Source: JAXHUM01 sp034189325 (GTDB taxonomy: Bacteria > Desulfobacterota > DSM-4660 > Desulfatiglandales > Desulfatiglandaceae). Taken from it: DNA of 31,886 nt. The translations under genes were made by a program, and so were the position numbers. The stretch lies in NCBI GenBank assembly GCA_034189325.1, contig JAXHUM010000075.1:1-31886 (forward strand). Direction: 5' to 3'. The notes beneath the pieces are model-generated. The model was not told where the DNA came from, did not search any database, and worked only from the letters and a program-made list of their open reading frames with translations. Shown here piece by piece: positions 7,902-16,755 of this stretch (position 1 is its first letter; the number at the start of each line of letters is the position of its first letter).

Positions 7902-7941
7902 GGAGGATTGGAATCCGACGAGGCCCCATTTATATTCCCCA

Positions 7942-7970
7942 TTGACAGGCACTCCCAAAGCCACTATCTT
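7942..7970 (+). promoter_or_regulatory. Sigma-70-type promoter for the LOG gene
   Basis: A perfect -35 box TTGACA at 7942-7947 and a -10 box TATCTT at 7965-7970 are separated by exactly 17 bases. They lie about 105 bases before the ATG at 8077 and are oriented toward it. Confidence 0.6.
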
Positions 7971-8076
7971 TCTCTGAAATAAGGAAAAGGGGTTCTGTTT
8001 TTAAGGCGTGCTCACCCTAATATGGCCTTGAATTTTGAATTTCCGCCGCCATTCCCCAAGATCAAGGAGATATGTC

Positions 8077-8730
8077 ATGCGTGAAAGACAGTACATTATT
8101 GATGACATCACGAAGAACGACACATGGAGGATGTTTAATATTTTGGCGGAGTTCGTCGACGGCTTTGATACTTTGCCCGAAGTCTATCCTGCTGTGAGTA
8201 TTTTCGGCTCAGCCCGGTCCAAGCCCAGCAGCGCCGTCTATAAAATAACGGAAAAGACCGCCCGATTATTGGTGAAAAGCGATTTCAACGTGATTTCCGG
8301 CGGCGGCCCCGGCGTTATGGAGGCGGCCAACAAAGGGGCCTCAGAGGCGGGTGGTAAATCGGTGGGTCTTCATATTCATCTTCCTAACGAACAAAAACCC
8401 AATAAATACGCCAATGTGCTGCTTGATTTCAAATATTTCTTCATCAGGAAGGTCATGTTCGTCAAATATGCCGTGGCCTATGTGATTATGCCTGGAGGAT
8501 TCGGGACCCTTGATGAGCTTTTCGAGGCCCTGACCCTGATCCAGACGAAGAGGATAAAGTCGTTTCCTGTTATTCTTATAGATTCCTCTTACTGGAAAGG
8601 CCTGGTGGATTGGATAAAGGACACCCTGGTTAAAGAAAAGTCCATATCCAAATCCGACCTCGATCTCATGAGGGTTGTGGACACGCCTGAGGAGGCTGTT
8701 GCCATTATTAAGAGAAGAGTGGTTATCTGA
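8077..8730 (+). CDS. LOG family protein (TIGR00730), cytokinin riboside 5'-monophosphate phosphoribohydrolase-like
   Basis: The 217-residue protein has the two signatures of the LOG ('lonely guy') family: SGGGPGVMEAAN at 74-85, and PGGFGTLDE at 139-147 with its conserved Glu, plus FFIRKVMF in between. These residues form the active site of nucleoside 5'-monophosphate phosphoribohydrolases, which release a base from an AMP-like nucleotide. Bacterial members are cytoplasmic and often annotated only as 'Rossmann fold nucleotide-binding protein'. I chose the ATG at 8077 because AAGGAG lies 7 bases before it; an upstream in-frame ATG at 8035 has no ribosome site and would add 14 basic residues. 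It is followed by a 204-base gap before the ABC genes. The physiological substrate is not clear. Confidence 0.93.
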   Translation: MRERQYIIDDITKNDTWRMFNILAEFVDGFDTLPEVYPAVSIFGSARSKPSSAVYKITEKTARLLVKSDFNVISGGGPGVMEAANKGASEAGGKSVGLHIHLPNEQKPNKYANVLLDFKYFFIRKVMFVKYAVAYVIMPGGFGTLDELFEALTLIQTKRIKSFPVILIDSSYWKGLVDWIKDTLVKEKSISKSDLDLMRVVDTPEEAVAIIKRRVVI

Positions 8731-8934
8731 TAACTCCAATATCAGGTCCTTGGCCGTAAGACCTCCCATTTGGGGAGTGGCCGGGACGAATCGGAATCAA
8801 CCCTTGCATGTTTGCAAAAGAAGTATTATGAAACGGTTAGAGTCTTTCAACGGCATACAACATTCTTAGTCTATTACCTGACGGAAAACATCTCAGAAAA
8901 GCAGTGAGGATTTTAAGGGCGAGGGCATATTATC

Positions 8935-9870
8935 ATGATCCATGTAGAAAATCTGACCAAGTATTACGGTGATCTCTGTGCCGTGGATCAGATCAGCTTT
9001 GACATCCCTCGAGGCCAGATCCTCGGCCTCTTGGGTCCCAACGGCGCCGGCAAGACGACCACTCTCAGGATGCTCACCGGATTTCTCCGGCCCACTGCCG
9101 GCTATATCCGTGTCAAGGATTTCAATATTGATGAACATACCCTTGAGATCAAGAGGCTCCTGGGATATCTGCCGGAATCCGCGCCTCTCTATCACGATAT
9201 GCTTGCCTATGACTATTTGGCCTATGTGGCGGATATACGAGGTCTGAGGGGTGCTGAGAAGCTCTCACGAATTCGCCGACTGGCGGAACTCTGTGATCTC
9301 AACAGCGTCATGCACCAGTCTGTTGGGGAGCTGTCCAAGGGGTTCAAACAGCGGGTTGGAATCGCCCATGCCATGATGAGCGATCCGGAGATCCTCATTA
9401 TGGACGAGCCCACTTCCGGGTTGGACCCAAACCAGATCGTGGAGATCAGAGATATTATCAAGAGAATCGGCAAGCAAAAGACCATTATCCTGTCCACCCA
9501 TATCCTGAGTGAAGCCGAGGCTGCCTGTGATCGTATTGTCATCATCAACAGGGGGAAGATCGCGGCTGATGACAGCACAAAAAACCTCAAGCAATCGGCG
9601 CAGGGAGAATACTTCATCACCCTGACTCTTCAAGACGCGGATACCCCATCGGTCACGGAACGACTCGGGTCCATCGAGGGTATTAACGATATTGTCCCCA
9701 TTGGGGAGGATGGGCCGAGCCTGCGATTCAAACTTAGCTGCCGGTCAGCCGATGATCTCAGAGGAGAGATATACAGGACCATCAAAAAAACCGACTGGAT
9801 CCTCCTGGAAATACATAAAGAGACCAAGACCCTGGAAAGCATCTTCGGTGAACTGACCAAGGAGAATTAA
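8935..9870 (+). CDS. ABC transporter ATP-binding protein, Gld/Nos type
   Basis: This 311-residue ATPase has a Walker A GPNGAGKT at 34-41, the signature LSKGFKQR at 133-140, Walker B ILIMDEP at 153-159 and the switch histidine in STHILSEAE near 189. The C-terminal extension of about 90 residues is typical of ABC-2 exporters of the GldA/NosF/CcmA kind. It should energise the permease encoded next, one base downstream. The neighbouring GldG-like and DUF4340 genes define the 'Gld-type' module also found in many non-gliding bacteria, so gliding motility is not implied. It is the first gene of a 16-kb co-directional block. The ribosome site is weak (GAGGG 11 bases before the ATG). Confidence 0.95.
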   Translation: MIHVENLTKYYGDLCAVDQISFDIPRGQILGLLGPNGAGKTTTLRMLTGFLRPTAGYIRVKDFNIDEHTLEIKRLLGYLPESAPLYHDMLAYDYLAYVADIRGLRGAEKLSRIRRLAELCDLNSVMHQSVGELSKGFKQRVGIAHAMMSDPEILIMDEPTSGLDPNQIVEIRDIIKRIGKQKTIILSTHILSEAEAACDRIVIINRGKIAADDSTKNLKQSAQGEYFITLTLQDADTPSVTERLGSIEGINDIVPIGEDGPSLRFKLSCRSADDLRGEIYRTIKKTDWILLEIHKETKTLESIFGELTKEN

Positions 9871-9871
9871 C

Positions 9872-10576
9872 ATGAGGCAGGTCAATCATATATTCAAAAA
9901 AGAATTTAGGGGCTACTTTGTCTCTCCAATAGCCTACATCGTCATCTCGATTTTCCTTCTTGTTACCGGCTGGTTTTTTTTCTCGACCTTCTTTCTCTTT
10001 GACCAGGCGAGTTTGAGGAGTTTCTTCGGGCTTCTGCCCATTACCTTTTCTTTTGTGGTGCCTGCCGTGACCATGAAGCTCTTTTCAGAGGAGTTGAATG
10101 TCGGGTCCTATGAGATATTGCTCACCATGCCGGTGACCTACAAAGATGTGGTCCTGGGAAAGTTTCTCGCCGGTGTGGCCTTTGTCGCGGCCATGCTTGT
10201 TCCCACTCTCTCCTACCCTATCTGTATCTCATTTTTCGGCCGACTCGACTGGGGCCCGGTCATCGGCGGGTATGTGGGGGCCCTCCTGTTGGGCGCGGCC
10301 TTCTCCGCTGTTGGAATCTTTGCCTCCTCGCTCACCAGGAACCAGATCACCGCTTTTATCATTGCCACGGCTATCTGTTTCGCTCTCGTTCTGATTGATA
10401 AGATGCTGTTTTTCCTGCCCCAGTCTTTCTTGAGTGTTTTTGAGTATTTGGGCGCGGATTATCATTTCCGCAATATCGCCAAAGGTATCCTGGATTCACG
10501 GGACATCCTCTACTTCCTGAGCGTCGGCTTTGCAGCGCTTTACGGCACCTATTTGGTGATGAGCGAGAAAAATTAA
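9872..10576 (+). CDS. ABC transporter permease, GldF-like (ABC-2 family)
   Basis: The protein of 234 residues has about six hydrophobic segments, beginning with GYFVSPIAYIVISIFLLVTG near residue 15. It includes the conserved cytoplasmic stretch MKLFSEELNVGSYEILLTMP that couples ABC-2 permeases to their ATPase. It is an inner-membrane subunit and is separated from the ATPase gene by a single base. The F..EL..G..E.LLT.P motif is characteristic of GldF and related permeases. The substrate is unknown. It overlaps no other gene and shows nothing unusual. Confidence 0.92.
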   Translation: MRQVNHIFKKEFRGYFVSPIAYIVISIFLLVTGWFFFSTFFLFDQASLRSFFGLLPITFSFVVPAVTMKLFSEELNVGSYEILLTMPVTYKDVVLGKFLAGVAFVAAMLVPTLSYPICISFFGRLDWGPVIGGYVGALLLGAAFSAVGIFASSLTRNQITAFIIATAICFALVLIDKMLFFLPQSFLSVFEYLGADYHFRNIAKGILDSRDILYFLSVGFAALYGTYLVMSEKN

Positions 10577-10589
10577 GGAGATTTGGACA

Positions 10590-12773
10590 GTGAGTGCTAA
10601 GATCAGATCAGGAAAATATATCAAATTTCTTGTCTACATGATCGTTGTCGTCCTTCTGAACGTGGCGGGCATTACCCTTGCCTTGAGAATCGACCTGACG
10701 GAAGACAAGGTTTTTTCAATCTCCAAGGTGAGCAAGGATGTGGTCCGCACGCTCTCGGAACCTCTGACAATCAATGTGTTTTTCACCAAAAACCTTCCAG
10801 CCCCCCATAACAACACGGAGCGTTATCTCCATGATCTCTTGGAGGAATATGCCCTTTCCGCCAATAAGTACTTCAATTACCGCTTTTATGACGTGAGCAC
10901 GGAAGAGGGGGATATCGACAAAGAAGCCAGAGAAAACCAGGAACTCGCTAGAAACTATGGGATATATCCGATTCAGATCCAGAATGTGGAGGAGGACGAG
11001 GTCAAATTCAAAAAGGCCTATATGGGACTGGTCTTGATCCATGGGGATATGGTCGAACGCATCCCTGCCGTCACGTCGATGGATGGACTGGAATACAATC
11101 TCACGACAGCTATCCAGAAGCTCAATAACAAGATCAGCGCCCTGCTGAGTCTCCCTGATAAGATAAAGGTCAAGCTGTTTCTCTCCTCTTCCCTGGAAAT
11201 CGTCGCCCCTTACATGCACATCAAGGGTCTTGCCGATGTCCCGGACAGGCTCGAGTCGATTGTCAAGAAAATGAATCCCAAGACTTACTGGAAGCTCGAT
11301 TTTGAATATCTCGATCCATCGACCGATCCCACAGCATTGGAGGCCGGCAAGAGATACAGTATGATGAACGTGAAATGGCCCGCCCTGTCGGACGCAAAGA
11401 TTCAGCCGGGAGAGGGGATGATCGGTCTTGTGATGGAATATGGTGACAAGGTTGCCGAGATCCCCCTGGTGACGGTCGTCAAGATCCCTATTATCGGGAC
11501 GCGCTACCAGATGGCGGATATGGATAAAATGGAAGAGATCCTCAATGAGAATATGGAATCACTTATCGACATCAACCAGGATCTGGGGTTTCTCGTTGAT
11601 CGGGGGGCGATGAAAATACCCGAGGCCTATCCCGGCGCGAGCAGGCGTGACCCTCAAGCGCCGCCGGTCTCGAATTTCCGGAGGCTCGTGTCTCAGAATT
11701 ACTCCTTTAAAGAGGTCACGATCAGTGAGGGGGTTATCCCCCAGGGGCTTGACTGCCTGGTGATGGTAAGACCGCAGGAATCGTTTTCCGAGTATGAGTT
11801 GTATTTGATCGACCAATTCCTCATGCAGGGCAAGAACCTGTGCCTCTTTCTCGATCGTTTTAAGGAAGAGGCGCCTGGAGGCTACAACCGGCCCCCGCAA
11901 AGCATCCCCCTGGACACGGGCCTGGAGAAGCTCCTTTCCCACTACGGCATTCATATGAAGATGTCCTATGTCATGGATGAAAACTGCTACAAACAGGAAA
12001 TGCCGCAGGGCTATGGAGGCGGTCAAAGGCCTATTTACTTCGCCCCTATCATCAAGAGCCGATTCATTTCAAAGGATCTTGCATTCATGAAGAACATCAA
12101 GGGATTGATCGGGATGAAGCTCTCACCCATCGAGATTGATGAAGAGCGACTTACTGAGAACGACATCATCGCACACAGACTGTTTTCCTCCTCCGAAAAG
12201 TCGTGGGAGATGAAAGAGAGAATCAATCTGAACCCTATGTATATCAGGCCTCCTGAGTCGAAGGAGGATCAAAAGAGCTTGCCCCTGGCCTATGTTCTGG
12301 AAGGGGCCTTTCCCAGCTATTTCAAAGGAAAAGAGATACCGATCAAAGAGGAAACAGGAGACCCATCCAAAGAGGATGAGAAGAAAAAGGAGGCGGACAA
12401 AAAAGGGACCCCCGAACTTGCAGGGATCAAGGGAGAGGGCGGATTCCTTTCAAAGGGAAAGCCGGCGAAGATTTTCGTTATGGGATCTTCAGAGATGCTC
12501 AAGGATAATATGTTAGACCCGGCAGGACGGTCTCCCAACGCCACCTTCATTTTGAATGTCATCGATTACCTGAACAACAGGGAGGATATTGCCGTCATGC
12601 GGGGCAAGACCCAGAGCTTCAATCCTCTCTACGAAGCAGGCCCAGGCACCAAGACCTTTGTGAAATCTCTCAACATTGTCGGTCTGCCGATATTCGTCGC
12701 CGTTTTTGGTTTTTTTATCTTGTTGAGACGTCATTCGCGAAAGAGACGGATCCAGATGATGTTTCAGAAATAG
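10590..12773 (+). CDS. GldG family protein (ABC-type auxiliary, periplasmic)
   Basis: The 727-residue protein has one N-terminal membrane helix (about 13-33) followed by RIDLTEDKVFSISKVSKDVV. This is the hallmark opening of GldG/ABC-type uncharacterised proteins (the former DUF4350/ABC_transp_aux group). A large periplasmic region follows, then a Lys/Glu-rich linker near residues 590-615 and a C-terminal helix GLPIFVAVFGFFILL with a basic tail. The family associates with GldA/GldF-type transporters and is thought to be a periplasmic partner. The start is GTG with AAGGAG 9 bases before it and follows the permease by 13 bases. At 727 residues it is longer than the about 560 usual in Bacteroidetes but normal for proteobacterial relatives, as far as I recall. 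Confidence 0.88.
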   Translation: MSAKIRSGKYIKFLVYMIVVVLLNVAGITLALRIDLTEDKVFSISKVSKDVVRTLSEPLTINVFFTKNLPAPHNNTERYLHDLLEEYALSANKYFNYRFYDVSTEEGDIDKEARENQELARNYGIYPIQIQNVEEDEVKFKKAYMGLVLIHGDMVERIPAVTSMDGLEYNLTTAIQKLNNKISALLSLPDKIKVKLFLSSSLEIVAPYMHIKGLADVPDRLESIVKKMNPKTYWKLDFEYLDPSTDPTALEAGKRYSMMNVKWPALSDAKIQPGEGMIGLVMEYGDKVAEIPLVTVVKIPIIGTRYQMADMDKMEEILNENMESLIDINQDLGFLVDRGAMKIPEAYPGASRRDPQAPPVSNFRRLVSQNYSFKEVTISEGVIPQGLDCLVMVRPQESFSEYELYLIDQFLMQGKNLCLFLDRFKEEAPGGYNRPPQSIPLDTGLEKLLSHYGIHMKMSYVMDENCYKQEMPQGYGGGQRPIYFAPIIKSRFISKDLAFMKNIKGLIGMKLSPIEIDEERLTENDIIAHRLFSSSEKSWEMKERINLNPMYIRPPESKEDQKSLPLAYVLEGAFPSYFKGKEIPIKEETGDPSKEDEKKKEADKKGTPELAGIKGEGGFLSKGKPAKIFVMGSSEMLKDNMLDPAGRSPNATFILNVIDYLNNREDIAVMRGKTQSFNPLYEAGPGTKTFVKSLNIVGLPIFVAVFGFFILLRRHSRKRRIQMMFQK

Positions 12774-12785
12774 GGAATAGAACCG

Positions 12786-13760
12786 ATGAAGACTAAGAAG
12801 GAATATTTTATTCTGGGAGGGGTCATTCTTGCCCTCATCCTCTACCTGGTTTTTAAGGGTCGCGACAGGGACATCTACCCCTTGCCCGAAATAGCAAAGA
12901 TCGACGTGACCGAGGTCTCCAAGATTGAGGTCTCCAGGAAGGGCGGCTCCATCGTCCTCAGTAAAAAGGAGGGGCAATGGTACATCGACAGCGAAGAGTA
13001 TCCAGCCGATACCAAGGCTGTTGAGACCATGCTTGAGACTATCGGCGAGCTGGCGGTCACCGTCGTTGTATCGGAATCCAAGAACTACGAACGCTATGAT
13101 CTGGCTGATGATCAGAAGATCGGCGTCACGGCGTGGATAGGGGAAAGACCTGTCCGGGAATTTGAAATAGGCAAGACCGCCCCTTCTTACCAGCATACCT
13201 TTGTGAAACTTGGTAAGGATGATCCTGTCTACCATGCCAAGGGCAGTTTCAGGTATTCCTTTGATAAGGCCGTAGAGGAACTCCGGGACAAGACCGCCCT
13301 TTCCTTTGATACGGCTGAGATCACGGAAATGAAGATCACAAAAGGAAAGGACCGGGTCATCATCACGAGGAACGAAACAACCTCTGAAGCAAAGGCTGAC
13401 CAGGGCGGCCAGGGGGATGGAACGACCGAACCGGGCAAAGGCGAAAGGATCTGGGAGACCAATGACGGCACAATACTGGATGAGGCGAAATGCAACGACT
13501 TGCTTGGGGCCTTGTCAAAGTTGCGCCTGGAGAACTACATAGAAGGTTTGAATAAAGAGGCGTTCAAAGACCCCATTTACTCTATTCAACTCAAGGGCAA
13601 GGAGGACCATGCCCTGTCCATATATGAGAAAAGAAACAAGGACGACAAGGAACACCCTGCCTCCTCTTCCTTTAATCCCTATCCCTTTACGCTTTCAGAG
13701 GAACAGTTAAAGAGCGTGATGAAGACACCTGATGATCTGTTGACGATTCTCAAAAAATAA
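12786..13760 (+). CDS. DUF4340 domain-containing protein
   Basis: The 324-residue protein has one N-terminal membrane anchor (YFILGGVILALILYLVFKG) and a periplasmic region with the DUF4340 pattern: KIEVSRKGGSIVLSKKEGQW near residue 48, then an ESKNYERYDLADDQKIGVTA block. DUF4340 proteins of unknown activity routinely follow GldG genes, as here, 12 bases downstream. A Gly/Glu-rich insertion lies near residues 203-220 (DQGGQGDGTTEPGKGER). It is most likely a structural partner of the GldG-like protein on the outer face of the membrane. Nothing indicates an enzymatic site. Confidence 0.88.
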   Translation: MKTKKEYFILGGVILALILYLVFKGRDRDIYPLPEIAKIDVTEVSKIEVSRKGGSIVLSKKEGQWYIDSEEYPADTKAVETMLETIGELAVTVVVSESKNYERYDLADDQKIGVTAWIGERPVREFEIGKTAPSYQHTFVKLGKDDPVYHAKGSFRYSFDKAVEELRDKTALSFDTAEITEMKITKGKDRVIITRNETTSEAKADQGGQGDGTTEPGKGERIWETNDGTILDEAKCNDLLGALSKLRLENYIEGLNKEAFKDPIYSIQLKGKEDHALSIYEKRNKDDKEHPASSSFNPYPFTLSEEQLKSVMKTPDDLLTILKK

Positions 13761-13835
13761 CTATCCCGAACAGAGAGATGGAACTTTTCTTGCATTAAGA
13801 AGGGTGGTTATGAATTTTTTGAAGGAGAAGATCTG

Positions 13836-14885
13836 ATGAGAATCACAGGAATGATATTGTGTATGCTATTGGCCACGACCACTTGGGCGGCCCAGGAAAC
13901 CGTCCAAGAGACACCCAAGAACGCCCCCAAGATAGAGATTGAAAGCCCTATCCACGATTTTAAGAGGATTAACCAGGGCAAAGTCCTGAACCACGACTTC
14001 ACGGTGTTCAACCGAGGCACGGCTCCCCTTGAGATCAAGAATGTGAGGCCCGGCTGAGGTTGCAGTGTGGCTCGGTACGACCGAGTCATCCCTCCCGGTG
14101 GTGAGGGAAAGATCACACTGCAAGTGAAGACTGAAAAACTACAGGGGAAGATCGACAAAAAGGCCAGAATATTTACCAATGATCCGGTCAGGTCCCAGGT
14201 GGTGATCAGCATGAAGGGAGAGGTATGGGCCCCTATTCTCGTCACTCCGCGCTATGCTAACCTCTCAGGTATCAAAGGCGATAATATCGAAAAGGTGATT
14301 CACCTCAAGGCACAGAAGAGTGAGCCCCTGACCCTTGAAGTGGCTTCCGTGACCATTCCGGATAAAGTCACGGTAGAGCTAAAAGAAATAGAAAAAGGCA
14401 TGCTCTATGATCTTATTGTGAGAAACAGGGTCAACACTCTGGGAAAGTACAAGGGAAAGGTGAGGTTGCGTTCCAACTATGTAGAGAGACCGGAGCTGTT
14501 GATAAGCATTGAATGCACTGTCAGGCTCTCCGTAACGGTGAATCCGAAGTTGGTCAATTTTGGTCGGATATCTGAGGAGAAAGCGAAGAAGTTAAAAGAA
14601 CAACAGAGGTTGAAGCGGAAAGTGAACCTCTTTCTCTACAAGGGAAATGATCTTCTGGTAACCAAGGTGGAATTTGAAAAGGCCCTTTTTAAGGCCTATG
14701 TCAAGGCGATGCAAAAGGGGAGGCTCGTGCAATTGATTGTTGAACCGATTCTTCCCAAGCTCGTCAAGGGACGAAACAAGGATCAATTGATCATCCATAC
14801 GAACCAGGAAGAGGCCAAGGTGTTTCATCTGCCGGTCTACTTGGACCTTATAGAGCCTCGAAAAAGACTAACGAGTGGAAGATAA
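13836..14885 (+). CDS. DUF1573-domain protein, apparent selenoprotein (in-frame TGA at 14055-14057)
   Basis: Read through the TGA, this is a 349-residue protein. It has a signal peptide (MRITGMILCMLLATTTWAAQ) and an N-terminal DUF1573 Ig-like domain with HDFKRINQGKVLNHDFTVFN and then VRPG-Sec-GCSVARYDRVIPPG. Two further beta-rich domains follow. DUF1573 proteins carry a conserved CGC(T/S) motif at this spot, and here the TGA replaces its first Cys while Gly-Cys-Ser remains. The same frame stays open for 275 codons beyond it. A hairpin at 14067-14089 fits a bacterial SECIS. AAGGAG lies 9 bases before the ATG at 13836, while the downstream GTG at 14067 has no ribosome site or signal peptide. 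It sits between the Gld-type and MoxR/Bat genes and is probably exported. The alternatives are a nonsense mutation or a sequencing error. Standard gene callers would split or truncate it. Confidence 0.8.
14055..14090 (+). promoter_or_regulatory. Candidate bacterial SECIS element
   Basis: Ten bases after the TGA (14055-14057) begins a stem of 10 pairs, 14067-14076 with 14080-14089. Its core CTCGGT/ACCGAG is perfect and is extended by four outer pairs, two of them G-U. The loop is ACG and begins 20 bases after the TGA, within the spacing expected for bacterial SECIS hairpins (roughly 16-37 bases). A departure from the published consensus is that the three-base loop does not start with G unless the top pairs open. 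Confidence 0.6.
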
Positions 14886-14899
14886 ATGCTGAGGATCCT

Positions 14900-15877
14900 A
14901 TGATCATTGAAGAGATTACGAAGAGGGTCGAAAGAGAAGGCGGTATCCTTCTTCAGATCATGCAGGAAATGGAGAAGGCGGTCGTGGGACAGAGAAACCT
15001 TATGGAGCGGATGCTGATCGGACTCCTATGCGACGGCCACCTGCTTTTGGAGGGGCTCCCCGGTCTGGCAAAGACGACGGCTGTCAAGACATTGGCCGCA
15101 ACCATTCAGACGACCTTTCAACGGGTCCAGTTTACGCCCGACCTCCTGCCTGCCGATATCCTCGGGACCCAGATTTACCGGCCCGACAATGCCTCATTTG
15201 AAATCAAGAAGGGGCCCATCTTCCATAATATTATCCTCGCCGATGAGATCAATCGTGCCCCGGCCAAGGTCCAGAGCGCCCTGCTGGAGGCGATGCAGGA
15301 AAGGCAGGTGACTATCGGTGGAGAGACCTTTCGACTGGAGGATCCTTTTCTTGTCCTTGCCACTCAGAACCCGATTGAGCAGGAAGGAACCTACCCCCTG
15401 CCAGAGGCCCAGATAGACCGTTTCATGATGAAGATCAAGGTGGACTACCCTACTGCTGAGGAAGAAAAAGAGATCATGGCCCGCCATGGGGCGGGCATTG
15501 AGGATGTCTCCGGCGTCGTGGATGTCTCCCGCATCAACTCACTAAAGGAGATCGTGCAGGCGATTCATATGGAAGAGAAGATTACCGATTATATTGTCCG
15601 CCTGACGAGATCCACCAGACAACCCGAGGATTTCGGCCTGGACCTCGGCCCGATGATCACTTATGGGGCTTCTCCCAGGGCCTCTCTCTGGCTCAGTCAC
15701 GCGGCCCGGGCCAATGCCTTTCTGAACGGACGAGGCTACGTGACGCCGCAGGACGTCAAGTCTATCGCCCCTGATGTCCTGCGCCACAGGATCATCCTGA
15801 GTTATGAGGCAGAGGCGGAGGGAAAGACTTCGGATGACCTGATTCATGTGATTCTCGAGCGCATTGAGGTCCCTTGA
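14900..15877 (+). CDS. MoxR family AAA+ ATPase
   Basis: The 325-residue AAA+ protein has a Walker A GLPGLAKT (52-59), a Walker B IILADEINRAP (110-120) and the MoxR signature LATQNPIEQEGTYPLPEAQ with a following arginine (DRF). MoxR ATPases are cytoplasmic chaperone-like enzymes that act with VWA-domain proteins to mature or insert metal cofactors or remodel envelope complexes. The next six genes encode exactly such partners (DUF58, two VWA proteins, BatC-E). It starts 14 bases after the selenoprotein gene and ends one base before the DUF58 start codon, so co-expression is very likely. The exact client is unknown. Confidence 0.96.
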   Translation: MIIEEITKRVEREGGILLQIMQEMEKAVVGQRNLMERMLIGLLCDGHLLLEGLPGLAKTTAVKTLAATIQTTFQRVQFTPDLLPADILGTQIYRPDNASFEIKKGPIFHNIILADEINRAPAKVQSALLEAMQERQVTIGGETFRLEDPFLVLATQNPIEQEGTYPLPEAQIDRFMMKIKVDYPTAEEEKEIMARHGAGIEDVSGVVDVSRINSLKEIVQAIHMEEKITDYIVRLTRSTRQPEDFGLDLGPMITYGASPRASLWLSHAARANAFLNGRGYVTPQDVKSIAPDVLRHRIILSYEAEAEGKTSDDLIHVILERIEVP

Positions 15878-15878
15878 C

Positions 15879-16754
15879 ATGCTTTCCGAGGAGCTTCTAA
15901 AGAAGATCCAAAGGTTTCATTTCAAGACAAGACGCCTGGCAAATGATCTTTTCTCCGGCCAATATGAAAGCGCCTTCAGGGGGAGGGGGATCGAATTCGC
16001 CGAAGTCCGCGAATACCAGATCGGCGACGATATCCGGTCCATTGACTGGAATGTGTCGGCCCGTTTCGGCCATCCCTTTGTGAAACTCTACCATGAAGAG
16101 AGGGAACTGACCGTCATCCTCCTGCTCGACCTTTCAGGGTCCCATCTTTTCGGGACACGTGAGAAGTTCAAAAGAGAACTCCTTGCTGAGATAGCCGGTA
16201 TGCTCGCCTTTCTGGCCATCAGGACAAACGATAAGGTGGGCGCCATCCTCTTTAGTTCCAAGGTCGAGAGGTTCATTCCCCCGAAAAAGGGTGCCTCCCA
16301 CGTCTGGAGGTTGATTAAAGAGATCTTCACCTACGAACCTGAAGATCTGCGAACGAACATTGAGGCGGTCTTGGATTACCTCAACAGGGTCATCAGGCGT
16401 CATGCCATTGTCTTTCTCATATCCGACTGCATGGACAAAGGTTTTGAAAGGTCCCTCAGGCTGACGGCTGGAAAACATGATCTCACTGTTATTCGAATCC
16501 TCGACAAAGGAGAACTGGATCTCCCTGATACCGGTCTGATGACCCTGAGGGACCCTGAGACCGGGGAGATCGGTTTGATCAATACAAGGAGCAAGGTCCT
16601 GAGGGAGAGATGGCGTGCCCAGAGAGAGCAAGAGGAGGCCCGTTTCTCCGAGCTTCTCAAGAGATCCGGTATAGACCTCGTAGAACTGACCACGGGCGGC
16701 CGTTTGGTGGAACCGTTGACGCGTCTCTTTGATCAGAGGAGGAGGCGCCTTTAA
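15879..16754 (+). CDS. DUF58 domain-containing protein
   Basis: The 291-residue protein shows the DUF58 core EYQIGDDIRSIDWNVSARFG near residues 46-65 and a VWA-like metal site, LLLDLSGSHLF (DxSxS). A second aspartate is in FLISDCMD. The family has an incomplete VWA fold and is encoded next to MoxR in nearly all Bat-type loci, where it is thought to be a MoxR partner. I chose the ATG at 15879, one base after the moxR stop; the in-frame TTG at 15864 lies inside moxR. No membrane helices are seen, so it is cytoplasmic. It ends one base before the next start codon. Confidence 0.94.
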   Translation: MLSEELLKKIQRFHFKTRRLANDLFSGQYESAFRGRGIEFAEVREYQIGDDIRSIDWNVSARFGHPFVKLYHEERELTVILLLDLSGSHLFGTREKFKRELLAEIAGMLAFLAIRTNDKVGAILFSSKVERFIPPKKGASHVWRLIKEIFTYEPEDLRTNIEAVLDYLNRVIRRHAIVFLISDCMDKGFERSLRLTAGKHDLTVIRILDKGELDLPDTGLMTLRDPETGEIGLINTRSKVLRERWRAQREQEEARFSELLKRSGIDLVELTTGGRLVEPLTRLFDQRRRRL

Positions 16755-16755
16755 G

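Larger units (their letters stand above)
7773..8076. other. Divergent intergenic region sucC / LOG gene
   Basis: About 300 bases separate the two divergent genes. They hold a minus-strand promoter candidate (7873-7901) and a plus-strand one (7942-7970), with no gene that I would defend. The open frames at 7773-7982 and from 8035 lack support. Confidence 0.6.

Noticed and set aside
8935..12773. Gliding motility system
   Set aside because: Only GldA/F/G-like components are present, none of the other gld or spr genes, and such ABC modules are widespread in non-gliding bacteria.
13836..14057. DUF1573 locus as two separate genes (73 aa and 272 aa)
   Set aside because: Both parts are in one frame with the TGA on a conserved cysteine. 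The second part would lack its signal peptide and the start of its domain, so one selenoprotein gene explains it better.
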